Position numbers and translations under genes: made by a program. A DNA stretch of 64,000 nt from Thalassospira xianhensis MCCC 1A02616 (lineage in GTDB: Bacteria; Pseudomonadota; Alphaproteobacteria; Rhodospirillales; Thalassospiraceae): contig NZ_JPWA01000016.1 of assembly GCF_003326475.1 (NCBI RefSeq), forward strand, positions 42,244 through 106,243, in the 5' to 3' direction. This document shows, piece by piece, positions 46,201 to 61,200 of this stretch; position 1 is the first letter of the stretch; every line of letters starts with the position of its first letter. The notes below the pieces were generated by a model, which was not told the origin of the DNA, ran no database searches, and was given only the letters and a program-made list of their open reading frames with translations.

Positions 46201-49200
46201 CTGCACGGCACCCGATGATGCTGAATCCGTCAGGCCGAATGTCCGGGTTTCGATTGTGTTACCCGTCGTCTGGCCATCGCCCAGCTTGCTGCCATCAAGG
46301 ATCAGCGCATCACTGCCACCGGTCAGGTTCAGGGTATCGGTACCGTCACCACCGATGAAGGTATCATCCGAGATGTTCTTGCCGCCGATATTGGCAAGAT
46401 CACCGGTGCCATCAACACCAGGGCTACCGGTATTTTCGGTGGTTTCACCGCTCGCGGCCGTGCCATCGGCTTCAAAGTTCAGGACATCGTCGCCGGATCC
46501 ACCGTCAAGGGTGTCGTCACCGGCACCGCCCGAAAGCGTATCCGCACCATCGCCACCATTAAGTGCATCATTGCCGGTACCGCCGCCAAGCGTATCCGAA
46601 CCGGTTCCACCATCGACCGTGTCATCGCCCGAACCACCCGTCAGGGTATCGTTGCCCGTACCACCATAAATCGTATCGTTACCGGCACCACCATCGACAA
46701 TATCGTCACCGGCAAGCGCATCAATAACGTCATCGCCATCGCCGCCGGTCAGGCTGTCGTCATAAGGCGTGCCGCCGTCGGTCACACCGGTGAAATCATC
46801 GACTGAGAGATCAAGCGGATTGACGCCCTGCAGCGTTATCGTGCCGCCGGACGGCAGATTGATCACCGCATCGCCAAGCGAATTGCCGGTGATCAGATCA
46901 CGTAGCTGGGTCCAGGTTTCAATGCCCGTGCCATCAAGGGTCAATTTGTCGGTCCCGACTTCGAAGTCGGTGACAACATCATCATCGGTGCCATCGGCAA
47001 AGATAAAGCTGTCATTGCCAGCCCCGCCCGAAAGCGTATCGTCGCCAGCCCCGCCATCAAGGGTATCGTTACCCGCCCCTGCGGCCATGACGTTATTGGC
47101 GTCCGATCCGGTCAGCTCATCATCGCCCGAACCGGTTGTGACATTTTCAAAGTTCGAAATGCTGTCCGAACCGGTTTCTGCCGATTGCGCCGAACCTGCC
47201 GCTAGATTGACCGTGGCACCACTGGTTGCGTTGCGCATGTCAATGGTGTCATTGCCCTGGCCACCATCAAGACTGTCATCATCGGCACCCGCGATAACCG
47301 TGTCATCGCCTGCACCCGCATCGACATAATCACTGCCCGCGCCATCGGATATGACGTCATTGCCGTCACCAGCCACGATCCGGTCATTGCCATCGGCACC
47401 GTCAATCGTATCGTTTCCTGCACCGGACGATATTGTGTTATCGGCAGAACTTCCGGAAATCGTATCGTCACCAGCACCTGTAACAACCTGTTCGAAGCCC
47501 GAAATGGTGTCAGACCCGGTTTCCGTGCTGCTTGCCGTGCCATTTTCAAGATCAATGACGGCACCACCATCGGCATTGGTCAGATCAAGCGTATCGGTGC
47601 CATCGCCACCGGCAAGAATATCGTTACCAGCATCACCGATAACGGTATCGTCACCCGCACCGGCACCGACCGTATCATTACCGTCACCCGACGAAATCAC
47701 ATCGTTGCCGTCACCCGCGGTGATCACATCATCGCCGGAACCCGCCGCGATATCGTCATCACCCGCCCCGGCATCAATCACGTCACTGCCGGCACCCGTA
47801 TTGATATGGTCGTTGCCATCGCCCGCAAGGACGCTGTCATCCCCGGCACTGGTCCAGATGGTATCGTTGCCAGCCCCGCCATCAACCGTGACATCGCCAT
47901 AGGAATGCACCTGGCTGGTCAGATCGACAACGTCATCACCGTCGCCGGTTTCAATGATTTCAACGCCACTGATTGACGGATTGGCGGAACCATTTTCATG
48001 ATCGCGATCCAGAATGATCGCATCACCACCCGACGTGCCCACCAGCGTATCGATGCCGTCACCGCCATCATACTGATCATCACTGATGCCAAGACCGTCA
48101 AGATCGGCAATTTCGCCAGTGCCATCGACACCCGGGCTGCCCGCATGATCGGTGGTATCACCCGACTGGCCGGTGCGATCCGCGCCAAATTCCAGAATGT
48201 CATCACCCGCACCACCGGCAAGCGTATCCGTGCCCGGGCCGCCGATCAGGGTGTCGTTGCCGTCACCACCGTCGAGCGTGTCATCACCTTCGCCGCCATC
48301 AACCGTATCGTCGCCGGCACCACCGCCAACAGTGTCGTTACCCGCACCGCCACCGACGGAATCATTACCATCACCACCATCGACCGTGTCATTGCCATCG
48401 CCACCGTCGACCGTATCGTTACCGGCACCACCGCCAACGCTATCATCGCCCGATCCGCCACCAACGGAATCGTCACCGTCACCGCCATCGACCGTGTCAT
48501 TACCGTCGCCACCGTCGACCGTGTCGTTGCCATCACCGGCGCCAACCGTATCGTCACCGCTGCCACCGCCAAGTGTATCATCACCCGGCGTTCCGACATT
48601 TTCGATTCCGGCAAAGTGATCCGGTGTCAGGTCGCCAACAGCAACGCCCGAAAGCGTTACCGTGCCACCGGACGGCAACGTGATCACCGCACCATCCGGA
48701 CCATCTGACAGAAGCGGCTGCAATTCGGTCCAGCTTGAAACACCGACATCGGGCAAGGAAATCATGTCGCTGGCGATGTCAAAGTCGCTGACCAGATCGG
48801 CGTCACTGCCATCTTCAAAGACAAAGACATCCGCGCCATCGCCACCGGTCAGGGTGTCGTTGCCGTCGCCCGCCACCAGTGTGTCATTCCCAGCACCGCC
48901 CGACAGGACATCGTCGCCAGCCCCGCCATCGATCACGTCATCACCGGCACCACCATCAATCGTGTTGGCCGCATCATTGCCGGTAATGGTATCGGCATAT
49001 GCCGAACCGGTGACATTTTCGAAATTGGCAATCGTATCGGAACCGGTCTGTGCGCCGTTCGCCGTGCCAGCGGCAAGATCAACCGTTACCCCGCCAATGG
49101 TGCCTGACAGATCAAGCGTATCAATGCCGTCGCCACCATCAAGGTGGTCGTTACCGGCATCAATCGAAACCGTATCGTTGCCCGCACCGGCGTCAATCGT

Positions 49201-52200
49201 ATTGTCCGCAGCATTACCGATGATGGTGTCATCACCATCCGTCGCGATCACATTTTCAAAGCCGGAAATGCTGTCCGAACCGGTGGCATCGCTGCTTGCC
49301 GTGCCATTGGCCAGATCAATTGTCGCGCCATTGGCCGCAGACATATCAAGCGTATCGGCCCCATCACCACCCGAAAGCGTGTCATCACCGATACCGGCCA
49401 TGATGGTGTCGTCACCAGCACCGCCCGCGATGATGTCATTCCCGGTTCCGCCATCAAGGATGTCGTTATCAGCACCCCCATCGATAGTATCGGCACCCGC
49501 ACCGCCCAGTATATTGTCAGAACCGGCACCCCCAAGGATGACGTCATCACCGTCATTGGCCCACAGGGTATCGTCACCGGCACCGCCATCAATCGTGACG
49601 TCGCCATAGGAATGCGTTTCACTGGTCAGGTCGACAACATCGTTACCCGCACCGGCATTGATGTTTTCAATATCCACAATCGACGGGTTAGCGGCACCGC
49701 CACCGGCGTGATCGCGATCCAGAATGATGGCATCATCACCGTCGCCTGCCTGCAGGGTATCGTTGCCTTCGCCACCGACAAAACTGTCATCAGAAAGGTT
49801 TTTGCCACTGATATCGGCAACGTCACCGGTGCCATCCGTCGTCGGGCTGCCGACATGGTCGGTGGTTTCACCCGACGCCGCGACATGGTCCCCTTCAAAG
49901 GCCAGGACATCATCACCCGCACCACCGTCAAGCAAATCTGCCCCGGCGCCACCGGCAAGGGTGTCGTTCCCTGCACCACCCGAAAGGGTGTCATCACCGG
50001 CACCGCCTGAAAGGATGTTATTGCCGTCCGACCCCAGAAGGGTGTCGTTGCCCGAACCACCGGTCGCCCCTTCGATCTCGATCAGGGTATCGTTGCCGTC
50101 GGCGGTCGTGCCGGTACCCGCGGCAAGATCAACCACAACCGGATCTGTCCGGTCCGAATAATCGGCAATATCGGTACCATCGCCACCGACAAGGGTATCA
50201 TTGCCGGTACCCGCCTGCAGGGTATCGTTACCCGCCCCACCCAGAATGGTGTCATCACCGGCACCACCGGCCAGCACATCATCACCGGCACCGCCTTCGA
50301 TTACGTTGCTGGCATCATCGCCCGAAATGGTATCGGCATAGTCGGAACCGATCACGGTTTCAAAACCGTCAATCACATCATTTCCGGCACCACCACTTGC
50401 CGTGCCATTAGCAAGATCGACGGAAACGCCGTCTTCGGCCCCTTCATAGGACAGCGTATCATCGCCTTCGCCGCCAATCAGGGTATCGTCGCCACCATTG
50501 CCATAAACTGTGTCGTTGCCTGCGCCGCCATCCAGAATATTGGCGTTTTCGTCACCGATCAGGATATCGTCGCCATCCCCGCCGGTAACATTTTCGATGC
50601 TATCAAGGGTATCGTTTCCGGCGTCCCCGGTTGCGCTACCTGTGCTCAGGTCAACGGTAACACCTTCGGATGTGTCGGAATAATCGGCGGTATCGTTGCC
50701 ATCCCCGCCATTCAGTTCGTCATCACCGGCACCACCGATCAGGGTATCGTTGCCTGCATCACCATTGATGACATCGTCACCGTCACCACCATCAACAATA
50801 TCGTCACCGGCCAGCGCATTGATTTCATCGCCAAGCTGGCTGCCCTGCAGGACGTCGTCGAATTCAGTACCTTCGATGGTGACATAGCCAAAGAAGTTAT
50901 CCGGCCCAAGATCATCGACCGAAACGCCTTCAAGCGTGATGCTTTCACCCGGGCCGAGCGAAATAACCGCATTGCCATTGGCGTCATCGAACATGCGATC
51001 GGCAAGATCGCTATAATCCTCAATCCCGTAGGATGACAGATCAATCACATCTTCGTTGACGTCAAAATCGGTAACCGTGTCGCTGCCGCCACCCGGGGTA
51101 ACAACAATCATGTCTTCGCCGTCGCCGGTGATAATGACGTCGTCACCATCGCCGCCAAACAGCGTATCGTTGCCCGATCCACCATCCAGGGTATTGACCC
51201 CGTCCGCCCCGATCAGGGTATCGGCAAAATCGGTACCAATGACCCGTTCAACATTGCGAACGATATCATTGCCACCCGAACCCGACGCATACTGGTTGAC
51301 CAGATCGACGACAACCGGGCCTTCGACATTGGAATAATCGGCCGTGTCGATACCGTCACCACCATCAATGATGTCGTCACCGGTATCGCCATAAATCCAG
51401 TCGTCGCCTGTCCCGGCCTGAATGATGTCGTCACCCGTACCACCCGACAGGGTGTCGTTATCCGCACCACCATCCAGCACGTCGTTGCCGGTACCACCGG
51501 AAAGGGTATCCGATCCCGCACCGCCGGTAATTTCGTCATCACCACTTCCGGCATCAACAACGTCATCGCCCGAACCGACATTGATCACGTCGTTCCCGGC
51601 ACCGGCCGTTATGGTGTTATTAGCAGCATTGCCGGTGATTGTGTCGTTAAAATCCGAGCCGACGACATTTTCGATATTGGCAAGGGTGTCGTTGCCCTGA
51701 CCGGTGGCTTTTCCGTCTTCAAGATTAACGTCAACAGCACTGCTGGCGCTGCTATAATCGGCGGTATCCGAACCAGCACCGCCGTCAATGACGTCATTGC
51801 CTTCGCCCCCGGCCAGCGTGTCATTTCCGGCAAGGCCCGACAAAGTGTTGTCACCGGCATCACCCGTCAGGGTATCTTCAAACAGCGTCCCGATAAGATT
51901 TTCGATGCCATCAAGTACATCGTCGCCGTCACCACCGGTGACTGTACCGGTCGACAGATCGCCCGTAATACCGGCTGTCTCGGTCGAATAGTCGACCGTA
52001 TCACGACCTGCGCCACCGACCAGCGTATCGGAACCCGAATTGCCAATCAGCGTATCATCACCCGCATCGCCAGAAAGGATGTCATTGCCAGCGCCGCCAA
52101 TCAGGCGGTCATTGCCGTCACCGCCCGAAACAGTATCATCTCCACCCAGCGCATTGATGATGTCACCGCCAGAACCGCCAATCATTTCATCAGCATTTTC

Positions 52201-55200
52201 GGTTCCAAGGCGGACATCGACACCGATGAAATTGTCAATGCCAACCGAAGATGCCTGAACCCCTTCAAGGGTGATCGTATCACCGCTATCAAGTGTAATG
52301 GTCAGGTTGCCGCGGGCATCGGTTCCAAACAGGCTTTCAAGAGCACCATAACCGGCAATATTGAAGTCCGTCAGATCAATGACATCATTCGCCGGATCAA
52401 AATCGGTAATCGTGTCATTGCCATCACCCGGACGGAAGACGACCTGATCCCTGCCGGTTCCGAGCGTCAGCGTATCATCACCAAGACCGGCTTCAAATGT
52501 GTCATCGCCAGCACCACCAATGAAAGTATCGCTTTGGGCACCACCGACGAAGGTATCGTCGAATGCAGAACCTTCAATAACCTCAATACCCTCAAGTGTA
52601 TCGGTACCCGTGGCCGAGCCGCTGACAGTATTGTTTACGGTGTCAACCACAACAGGGCCGGTTGAATCTGCGTAACTGGCAGTATCGAGGCCCTCACCAC
52701 CAATCAGGATATCGTCACCGGCGCCTGAAAGCAGGGTATCGTTACCTGCACCCCCTTCAAGCGTGTCGGCACCGTCTCCGCCGGAAATGACATCATTGCC
52801 AGCACCACCATTGACAATGTCGTCACCAGCGCCAGACGTGATGACGTTGTTGCCATCATCGCCAATGACAATGTCATTGCCCGATCCGGTCGTGATATTT
52901 TCGATATTGGCAAAATTGTCGGTATCCGTGCCGTCTGTTGCCTGCCCGGCTGACATATCGACAGTGACGTTACCTGTCAGGTCAGACAGATCAAGCGTGT
53001 CGACACCGGCACCGCCATCAATGGTATCCGAACCGGCACCGCCACGGAGCGTATCATTCCCCGCACCACCTGACAGAACGTCATCACCGGCACGACCATC
53101 GATGAAATCATCGCCCGCGCCGCCGTCAATGCTGTTGCGACCGGAGTCACCCCTTAAAGTATCGGCGAAGGCAGATCCTTTGATATTTTCAAAACTGGAA
53201 ATCTGGTCGTTTTCGGTACCGCTAACGACACCGCTTTGCAGGTCTACACTGACGGAGCCGCTTGCACTGTCATAGGAAATGGTGTCTTCGCCGGCTCCGC
53301 CGTCGAGAATATCCCGACCTGTGCCGCCATCAATCAGATCATTACCGGCACCGCCAGAAAGCGTATCATCCCCGGCCCCACCGCGAACGATATCGTCACC
53401 AGCCCCGGCACTAACGGTGTCCGCATTGCTGCTTCCGGTGATGGTATCGTTGAAATCGGACGCCAGAATCTGTTCGATACCGGTGAACAGATCGGTGCCT
53501 GTATCAGCTCCGGTCGCAATATTGTTGGCAAGATCGATATTCAAACCCGATTGGGCCGTCCGGAAATCAAGAGTATCCGATCCTTCACCACCGACATAGG
53601 TGTCGTCACCGGCTTCTCCGACAAAGCTGTCATTGCCAGCACCACCATTCAGAAGGTCGTTACCGGCACCACCCGACAATACATCGTTCCCGAGCCCGCC
53701 AAGCAACGTGTTGTCAGCAGCATCACCGGTAATCGTGTCGTTGAAGGCCGTACCCGTAACATTTTCGAAACCGGCAATATCATCGTTGCCATCTGCACCG
53801 CTGGATATGCCCGTCACCAGATTGACGATCTGCCCGCCAGTCGCGCCGGAGTAATCAAGCGTATCACTGCCCGCGCCACCACGCAGAGTGTCATCACCCG
53901 CACCACCAATAACGGTATCGTTTCCACCTTCGGCACTGATGAAATCATTCCCGGCACCACCGGATAGAACGTTATTGCCACTCGACCCGGTCATGCTGTC
54001 GTTAAAGCCCGTGCCGGTTGCGTTCTCGATACCGGTAAAGCTATCCGCGCCATCGGCTTTCTGCGTCAAACCTGCCTGCAGGTTCAGCGACACTCCACCA
54101 TCAGCGCTGCTGTAATCAATCGTGTCTGAGCCAGTACCGCCGTCAAACACATCGTTTCCGGCACTACCGATAAACCGGTCGTTCCCGGCACCACCAATCA
54201 ACGTGTTATCGACATCCGACCCAGTGATCGTATCACCAAAGGACGAACCGATGACATTTTCAACGTTGGAAACGCTGTCGGCTGTTTCGGAATCTGTCTG
54301 ACCGGTCGCAAGATTGATGTCAACACCACCGGTTTGCGCCGAATAATCGATGGTATCGATACCATCACCGCCATCAACATGGTCAGCACCATCGCCTGCG
54401 ATCAGGGTATCGTTACCGTCACCACCCAACAGAGTATCGTCACCGTCGCCACCCGAGAGGATATCATTGCCCGCACGTCCATCGAGGATATTGGTGCCCT
54501 GATCACCCGTGATGATGTCACCGGCATTCGATCCGATAACATTTTCAAGACCACTTAATGTATCCGTTCCAAGTCCGGTCGCAGTTCCGGTTGTCAGGTC
54601 AACATTCACACCAGTGGTCGCATTGCGATAATCTACCGTATCGACACCGCCGTTACCGATCAGGGTATCATTACCCCCCGTTCCGATAAGGGTGTCGTTG
54701 CCAGCGCCGCCATCAAGACGGTTATCGCCGTTATCGCCTTCAAGGATGTCATTGAATGCCGAGCCAGTGGCATTCTCGAAATCGACCAGAACATCATTAC
54801 CGGCAGCACCGCTTGCCGTCAGATCGGCCAAATTGACGCTAACCCCACCCGACGCCGATGCATAGGATGCTGTATCACTGCCCGCGCCGCCAAACAGGGT
54901 ATCATTCCCGCCAAGACCATCGATCACGTCATTCCCGGCATTACCGGAAATCACGTTATCCTCGGAACTCCCTGTCAGGATATCTGCGGAAGAACCGCCA
55001 ATGATGTTTTCGATATTCGACAGACGGTCATTACCCGCCGCCCCGGAAACTTCGCCGGTTTGAAGATTTGCGTTAACGCCACCATCGGCATTGCTGTAGT
55101 CGACAGTGTCGATATCGGCACCACCATCAATCCGGTCATCCCCGTCGCCACCATTCAGCAGATCGTCACCAGCACCCCCGGCAAGACTGTCATCCCCTTC

Positions 55201-58200
55201 AAAACCGTAAAGCGTGTCATCCCCGTCAAGACCTGAGAGGGTATCGCGCCCGTCCGTGCCAGTCAGAACGTCGTCACCAAGCGTACCAACAATGTCACGA
55301 ATGCCGATAAAGTTATCCGCGGTGATACCAGCCTTGCTGACGCCTTCCAGCGTCATCGTCACACCGTCACCGAAATCGATCACCAGATCGCCATTACCGT
55401 TCTCGCTCATTTGCTCGAACAGTTCGCCATAGGTGTCAATGGATAGCCCGGTAAGATCAATCTGATCGCTACTGACATTGAAGTCGGTGACCGTGTCGTT
55501 TCCGTCACCCGGCGCAATCTGGTAAATATCCGCACCTGCGCCACCAGTCAGGGTATCATCCCCTGCACCGCCGGTGATGGTATCGTTCCCGGCTCCGGCA
55601 GTAATGACGTTATTACCGGCATCGCCTGTCAGGTTATCAGCCCCGGACGATCCAATCAGGTTTTCAATACCTGAAAGCGTATCGGTTCCCGATGCACTTG
55701 TCGCCGTACCGTCAGCCAGATTGACCGTAACAGAGCCGGCATCCTCGAAACTCGCGGTATCCAGACCCGCACCACCGTCGATAACATCGTTACCTGCTCC
55801 GCCACGAAGCATGTCGTTGCCATCGCCACCGGACAGGACATCGTTGCCATCGCCACCAATCAGGGTGTTGTCAGCTCCATCACCTGCCAGCGTATCGTCA
55901 AACGCACTGCCTTGCAGGTTTTCGATGCCTGACAATGTATCATTGCCATCCGCGCCACTCGCCGTGCCCGCCGCCAGATCAACAACAACACCGCCCGTCG
56001 CAGCAGAATAATCGGCAAGATCAACACCGCTGCCCCCGCTCAGGATATCGTCACCGGCACCACCTGAAAGAACATCTGTCCCGGCACCACCAAGAACCTG
56101 ATCGTTTCCGGCCCCGCCCGAAAGCGTGTCATTGCCGGCTTCCCCGCGCAGGATATTGTCCTGATCGTCACCAAACATACGGTCCGAATTTTGCGAACCG
56201 ATAACGTTTTCGATATTGATCAAGGTATCGATAGCGCCGCCAACAGAACCTGTCCCGGCAGAAAGATCGACATCGACCCCGACACTTTGACTATAATCAA
56301 CCGTATCGCGACCTGTACCACCGTCGAGAACATCCGCTCCCGCACCACCTGAAAGCGTATCGTCGCCTTCCCCACCAAAAACAGTATCGTTCCCCGCACC
56401 CGCGAAAATCGTATCATTTCCGGCAAGACCATCGATGATTTCGGCGGCATCGGTGGCGTTGATCACATCATCATTTTCGGTCGCGCCAAGGGTTTCAAGG
56501 CCGCTGAAGTTTGAAACATCCAGCGCCGAAACAGGAATACCCGTCAAGGTCAGACTATTGCCATTGATCGTGATAACGGCATTGCCGTTATCATCTGTGC
56601 TGATCAAAGGCTTTAACGCTTCCCAGTTTGGAATATCAAACGCGCCCAGATCAATCTGGTCACTGGTCACATCGAAATCGGCAATTTTATCGTTCCCGGC
56701 AAACGTCCCGAAAATGAACGTATCCGAACCGTCTCCACCAATCAGAAGATCATCGCCACGCCCGCCATTCAGGGTATCGTCCCCGGCACCGCCACTCAGG
56801 GTATTTGCGCCTTCGGAACCTGTAATGATGTCGTTGAAGCCGGAGCCGATAGCATTTTCAATTTCAGTGATCGTATCGGAACCTTCGGATCCGATCGCGG
56901 ACCCGGCGCCCAGATTGATTTCGACACCGCCGGCCGCGTCATCGTAGGTAACAGTGTCAATACCACTACCGCCCGCGATTGTATCGTTGCCAGCACCGCC
57001 ATTCAGCGTGTCGGTACCAACACCACCGACAAGGTAATCGTTACCATTCCCGCCACTGATGGTATCGTTGCCCAGTCCACCAACAAGGGTATTGGCCTGA
57101 TCATCACCCGTAAGCCTATCGTCATAAATCGAGCCGGTTACATTCTCGATCCCGGTCAGGGTATCGTTCCCAGCACCACCCGATGCCGTTCCCGCACCAA
57201 GATCGACCGAAACACCGGAAGCCGCATCCCCATATTGCGCGGTATCGTTTCCGGCACCACCGTCAAGGACATCGTTACCCGTACCACCGTTCAGAAGATC
57301 GTTTCCATCACTGCCAAACAGCGTGTCGTTTCCGGCATTACCATAAATCGTATCGTCATCAGCCAGACCATCTATGACGTCACTGCGGTTCGTTCCGATC
57401 AGAACATCACGATTTTCCGTACCATCCAACGACCGGATACCGGCAAAGTTGGCATATGTCAGGGCATCGGGGTTAACACCTTCAAGGGTAATCACCGAAC
57501 CGCCAACCGTAATCGTGGCATTGCCCGCGGCATCTTCACCGATAAAGCCAGCGACATCGGAAAACAGCTCAAGCCCGTCGATGCCCTGAATATTGATGAC
57601 ATCATTGGCCGGATCAAAATCGGTGATCAGGTCATTGTCGCTTTGCGCCGAGACAACAAATGTGTCCCGGCCACTTCCACCGCTGAGGGTATCGTCGCCA
57701 CCCCGTCCGTCGATGGTATCGTCGCCCGCGCCACCAATAAAACGTTCCGAGGCATCACTGCCCGAAAGCCTATCCGCTTGTGATGAACCCTCGTATTCCT
57801 CAAACCCGCTGAAAATAGCCGCCGAACCACCAGCAACGGCCTGACCGGTCTGCGCATCCAGAACGATCCCCTGGGCAAAGTCCGCCCCGCCCGCAAAGGA
57901 CAACGTGTCCCGTCCATCTCCGCCAGACAGAGTATCATCGCCAGTGCTACCAAAAACGGTATCGTCTCCGGCACCGGTATCAATAATGTTATCCTGATCG
58001 TTGCCGCGAATGACATCATCACCATCCCCGGTTATCACATTCTCGATTTCGATCAGGGTATCGTTACCTTCACCGGTTGCAGTACCCTCGGTCAGATCGA
58101 CAGTGATATCTGCATTCGTCCCGGCAAAGTCGGCGGTGTCGCGACCAGTGCCGCCAACCAGCGTGTCGTCTCCCTCACCGCCCGAAAGGGTATCGTCGCC

Positions 58201-61200
58201 TGCACCACCTGAAAGAATATTGGCGCCATCGTTACCGCGAATGACATCGTCACCCGACGAACCAACGGCATTTTCGATGTTCGACAATATCGTCTGGCCA
58301 AAATCCGATTGTCCTGTCCCGGCAGAAAGATCGACAGTAACCCCGGTCTGTCCGGCAAAACTGACGGTATCGACACCATCACCCCCATCAAGGGTATCGT
58401 TACCACGTCCACCATTGAGGAAATCGTCCCCGGAACCTGTCGAAATAACGTTATCGCTGCTATCGCCAGTCACAACGTCATTGCCAGCACCGGTGACAAT
58501 GTTCTCGATCCCCGTGACAGTATCCGTCTCACCGCTGGTCTCATCAATGACAACACCGGCCCCCAGATTAACCGTCTGCGCACCATCGCGCGCACTCAGA
58601 TTCAGCGTATCGTTGCCCGCACCGCCGATATAGGTGTCATTGCCTGCCTCGGCGACAAAGGTGTCATCACCGGCACCACCATCGAGCGTATCGTTGCCAT
58701 CACGGCCGGTAATGGTGTCGTTGCCTGCCCCGCCCTGAAGCACGTTAACACCGCTGTCACCCGAAATCGTATCGTCGTAATTCGATCCGATAACGTTTTC
58801 GATACGGTCAAGAACATCATTGCCATCGGCACCGGTTGCACTACCGGCGGCAAGGTCGACATTCACCGAACCATTGGCACCGGAATAATCAACCGTATCA
58901 ATACCTTCCTGACCGCGCAGGGTATCGTTGCCCGCACCGCCCGAAAGCGTGTCATTGCCATAACCACCAGAAATGACGTCGTCCCCGGCCCCACCGCCGA
59001 GGATATCATTGCCGTCAAAGCCATACAGCGCATCATCGCCGTCAGTACCTTCGGCAACGTCGTCGCCATCGCTTTCAAAGATACGGCCAAACCCGCGGAA
59101 ATTATCCGCAACAAGACTGTCCGAACTGACCCCTTCAAGGGTCAGAACACCCTGCTCGCCGAAATCGATAACGGTATTGCCGTTGCCATCGTCGCTCATC
59201 ATCGATTGCAGGGTCGCGAAATCGGTCACGCCCAGCTTCGAAAGATCAACAGTATCTTCGGCAATATTGAAATCGGTGACCGTATCGTTACCGAAATTCT
59301 CGGTCAGTTCGATGTCATCCTTGCCCGAACCGGTGGTCAGCGTATCGTCACCCGCACCACCCGTCAGGGTATCGATACCATCCCCGCCGATCAGCACGTT
59401 ATTGCCGTCATTACCGGTAATATGATCGTCGAAGTCCGAACCGATAACGTCTTCAACCATCTGCAGGACATCACTGCCTGCCCCGCCGGTTGCCGTGTTC
59501 TGTGAAAGATCAACGGTTACCGCATCAATAGCATCGGTATAGCTGACGGTGTCGATGCCATCGCCGCCCTGGATATGGTCGTTGCCAAGACCGCCACGCA
59601 GGAAATCGTCACCTGAACCACCCTGCAAAACGTCATTGCCGGTACCGCCGACCAGAAGGTCGCTGCCTTCGCCACCCTGCAGAATGTCATCTTCGGAACC
59701 GCCATAAAGGCTGTCATTGCCTTCACCGCCCTGCAAGACATCAGCACCAGCACCACCATCAAGGGTGTCGTCGCCAAGGCCGCCCTGCAGCACATCGTTG
59801 CCAAGACCACCATCGATGACGTCATTGCCGCCACTGCCCTGCAAGGTGTCGTTCCCGGCAGCACCGCCAAGGAAATCATCACCATCGGTGCCATGGACAA
59901 TATCGTTCCCCGATGTCGGGGTGTTGTCATAGATATTGGTATTGTCGCCGGTCTCATTTCCACTGTCGGTAGCGCCACCACCCGTATCGTCACCAGCCTC
60001 ATCACCGGCCCCATCCCCGGCTTCGGAATCCGTATCGCCAGTGGTCTCACCATCCGTCTGCTCGCCCGATGGGCTGTCGCCGTCCTCAGCACCTGCTTCA
60101 ATCGGGTCTGCTTCGCCATCAGTGGTTTCGCCGCCGGTCGTATCCTCGGCTACGCCTTCATCCGTGCCAGCATCTTCACCAACAGTCTCATCACCGGTCG
60201 CGTCACCGGAAAGACCGGTTTCATCCGCACCGGTTTCCGGCGAGGTTTCTGCACCAGCCTGAAGACCGCTATTGGTGTTTTCCTGTTCGCTCTGGCTCTC
60301 TGACCGGGACGGCTGTTCTTCGCCGTCCGTGCTGTCATCACCATCACCCGACGCAGGCGTATCTTCATTCAGAACGTCTTGGTCAGCGCCATCCGAACCG
60401 CCTAGGCTGTCGTCTGCGGCACCACCACCCGCATTCGCTTCATCACCTGCGGCTTCCGAGCCGGTTTCAGCAGGAGTTGTTTCCTGATCGGGCGTGGTTT
60501 CTCCGTCGGTGACTTCATTCGAGGCATCACCGGAAGTCTCGCCATCGGTTTCGGTCGAAGAGCCTTCTTCGGTTCCGGATGTTTCCGAACCGTTTTCTGC
60601 CGGGGACTGCTCGCCCTCTGTTACGGGACCAGTCGCCCCTTCATCGACGGGGTTAGAAGTATCGCTGCCATCCGTGCTGTTTGAAGCTTCATCGCCGGAT
60701 GCACCGGTTTCATCTGAACCGTCGCCCGATACCGTCTCATCAGTCTCGTCCGAGGATGCGTTATCGGATGTTTCATCCTGTGCGCCGGTTTGCGTATCGC
60801 CCGTCTGCGTCTGATCACCGTCGGAGGTCGATCCGGTTTCGGTTTCCTGCGACGCACCACCGGCATTGCCAGCCCCATCCGTCTCGTCACTGCCGGTTTC
60901 CGATCCCGTGTTGGTATCGGCGCCAGCATCAGAGCCCGCTTCGGCCCCATTCTGATCGGTTGGGGTTGTTTCATCGCTACCGGTGTTCGGATCGGTTTCT
61001 TCACCCGCTCCGGCATCACCGGTGGTTTCATCACCTTCGTCCGAACCGCTGTCGGTTTCGGTGTCGGTTTCTGCGTCGCCGGTTTCCTCGGTGATGCTGT
61101 CATCACCCGAGCCGCCAGATGCAGAATCATCGACAGCCCCGCCATCGGTTTCTGGCTGGGAGGTATCCTCACCGCCACCGGAAGAAGCCTGATCACCCGT

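Larger units (their letters stand above)
40640..49910 (-). repeat. Five copies of a longer SGETT...YGDVT module inside the RTX protein
   Basis: In the C-terminal third a 115-140-residue module occurs five times, near 49560-49910, 47850-48202, 45540-46490, 41185-41530 and 40640-41050. Shared features are an opening FE.D or Y..D, ASGETT-like stretch (degenerate in the last two), DGTG, a (S/N)[11 protein letters not shown] step, DA(I/L)(I/F)LD, and VVDLTS followed by YGDVT(V/I). It is separate from the nonapeptides and looks like an independent beta domain. I do not recognise it. Confidence 0.7.
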
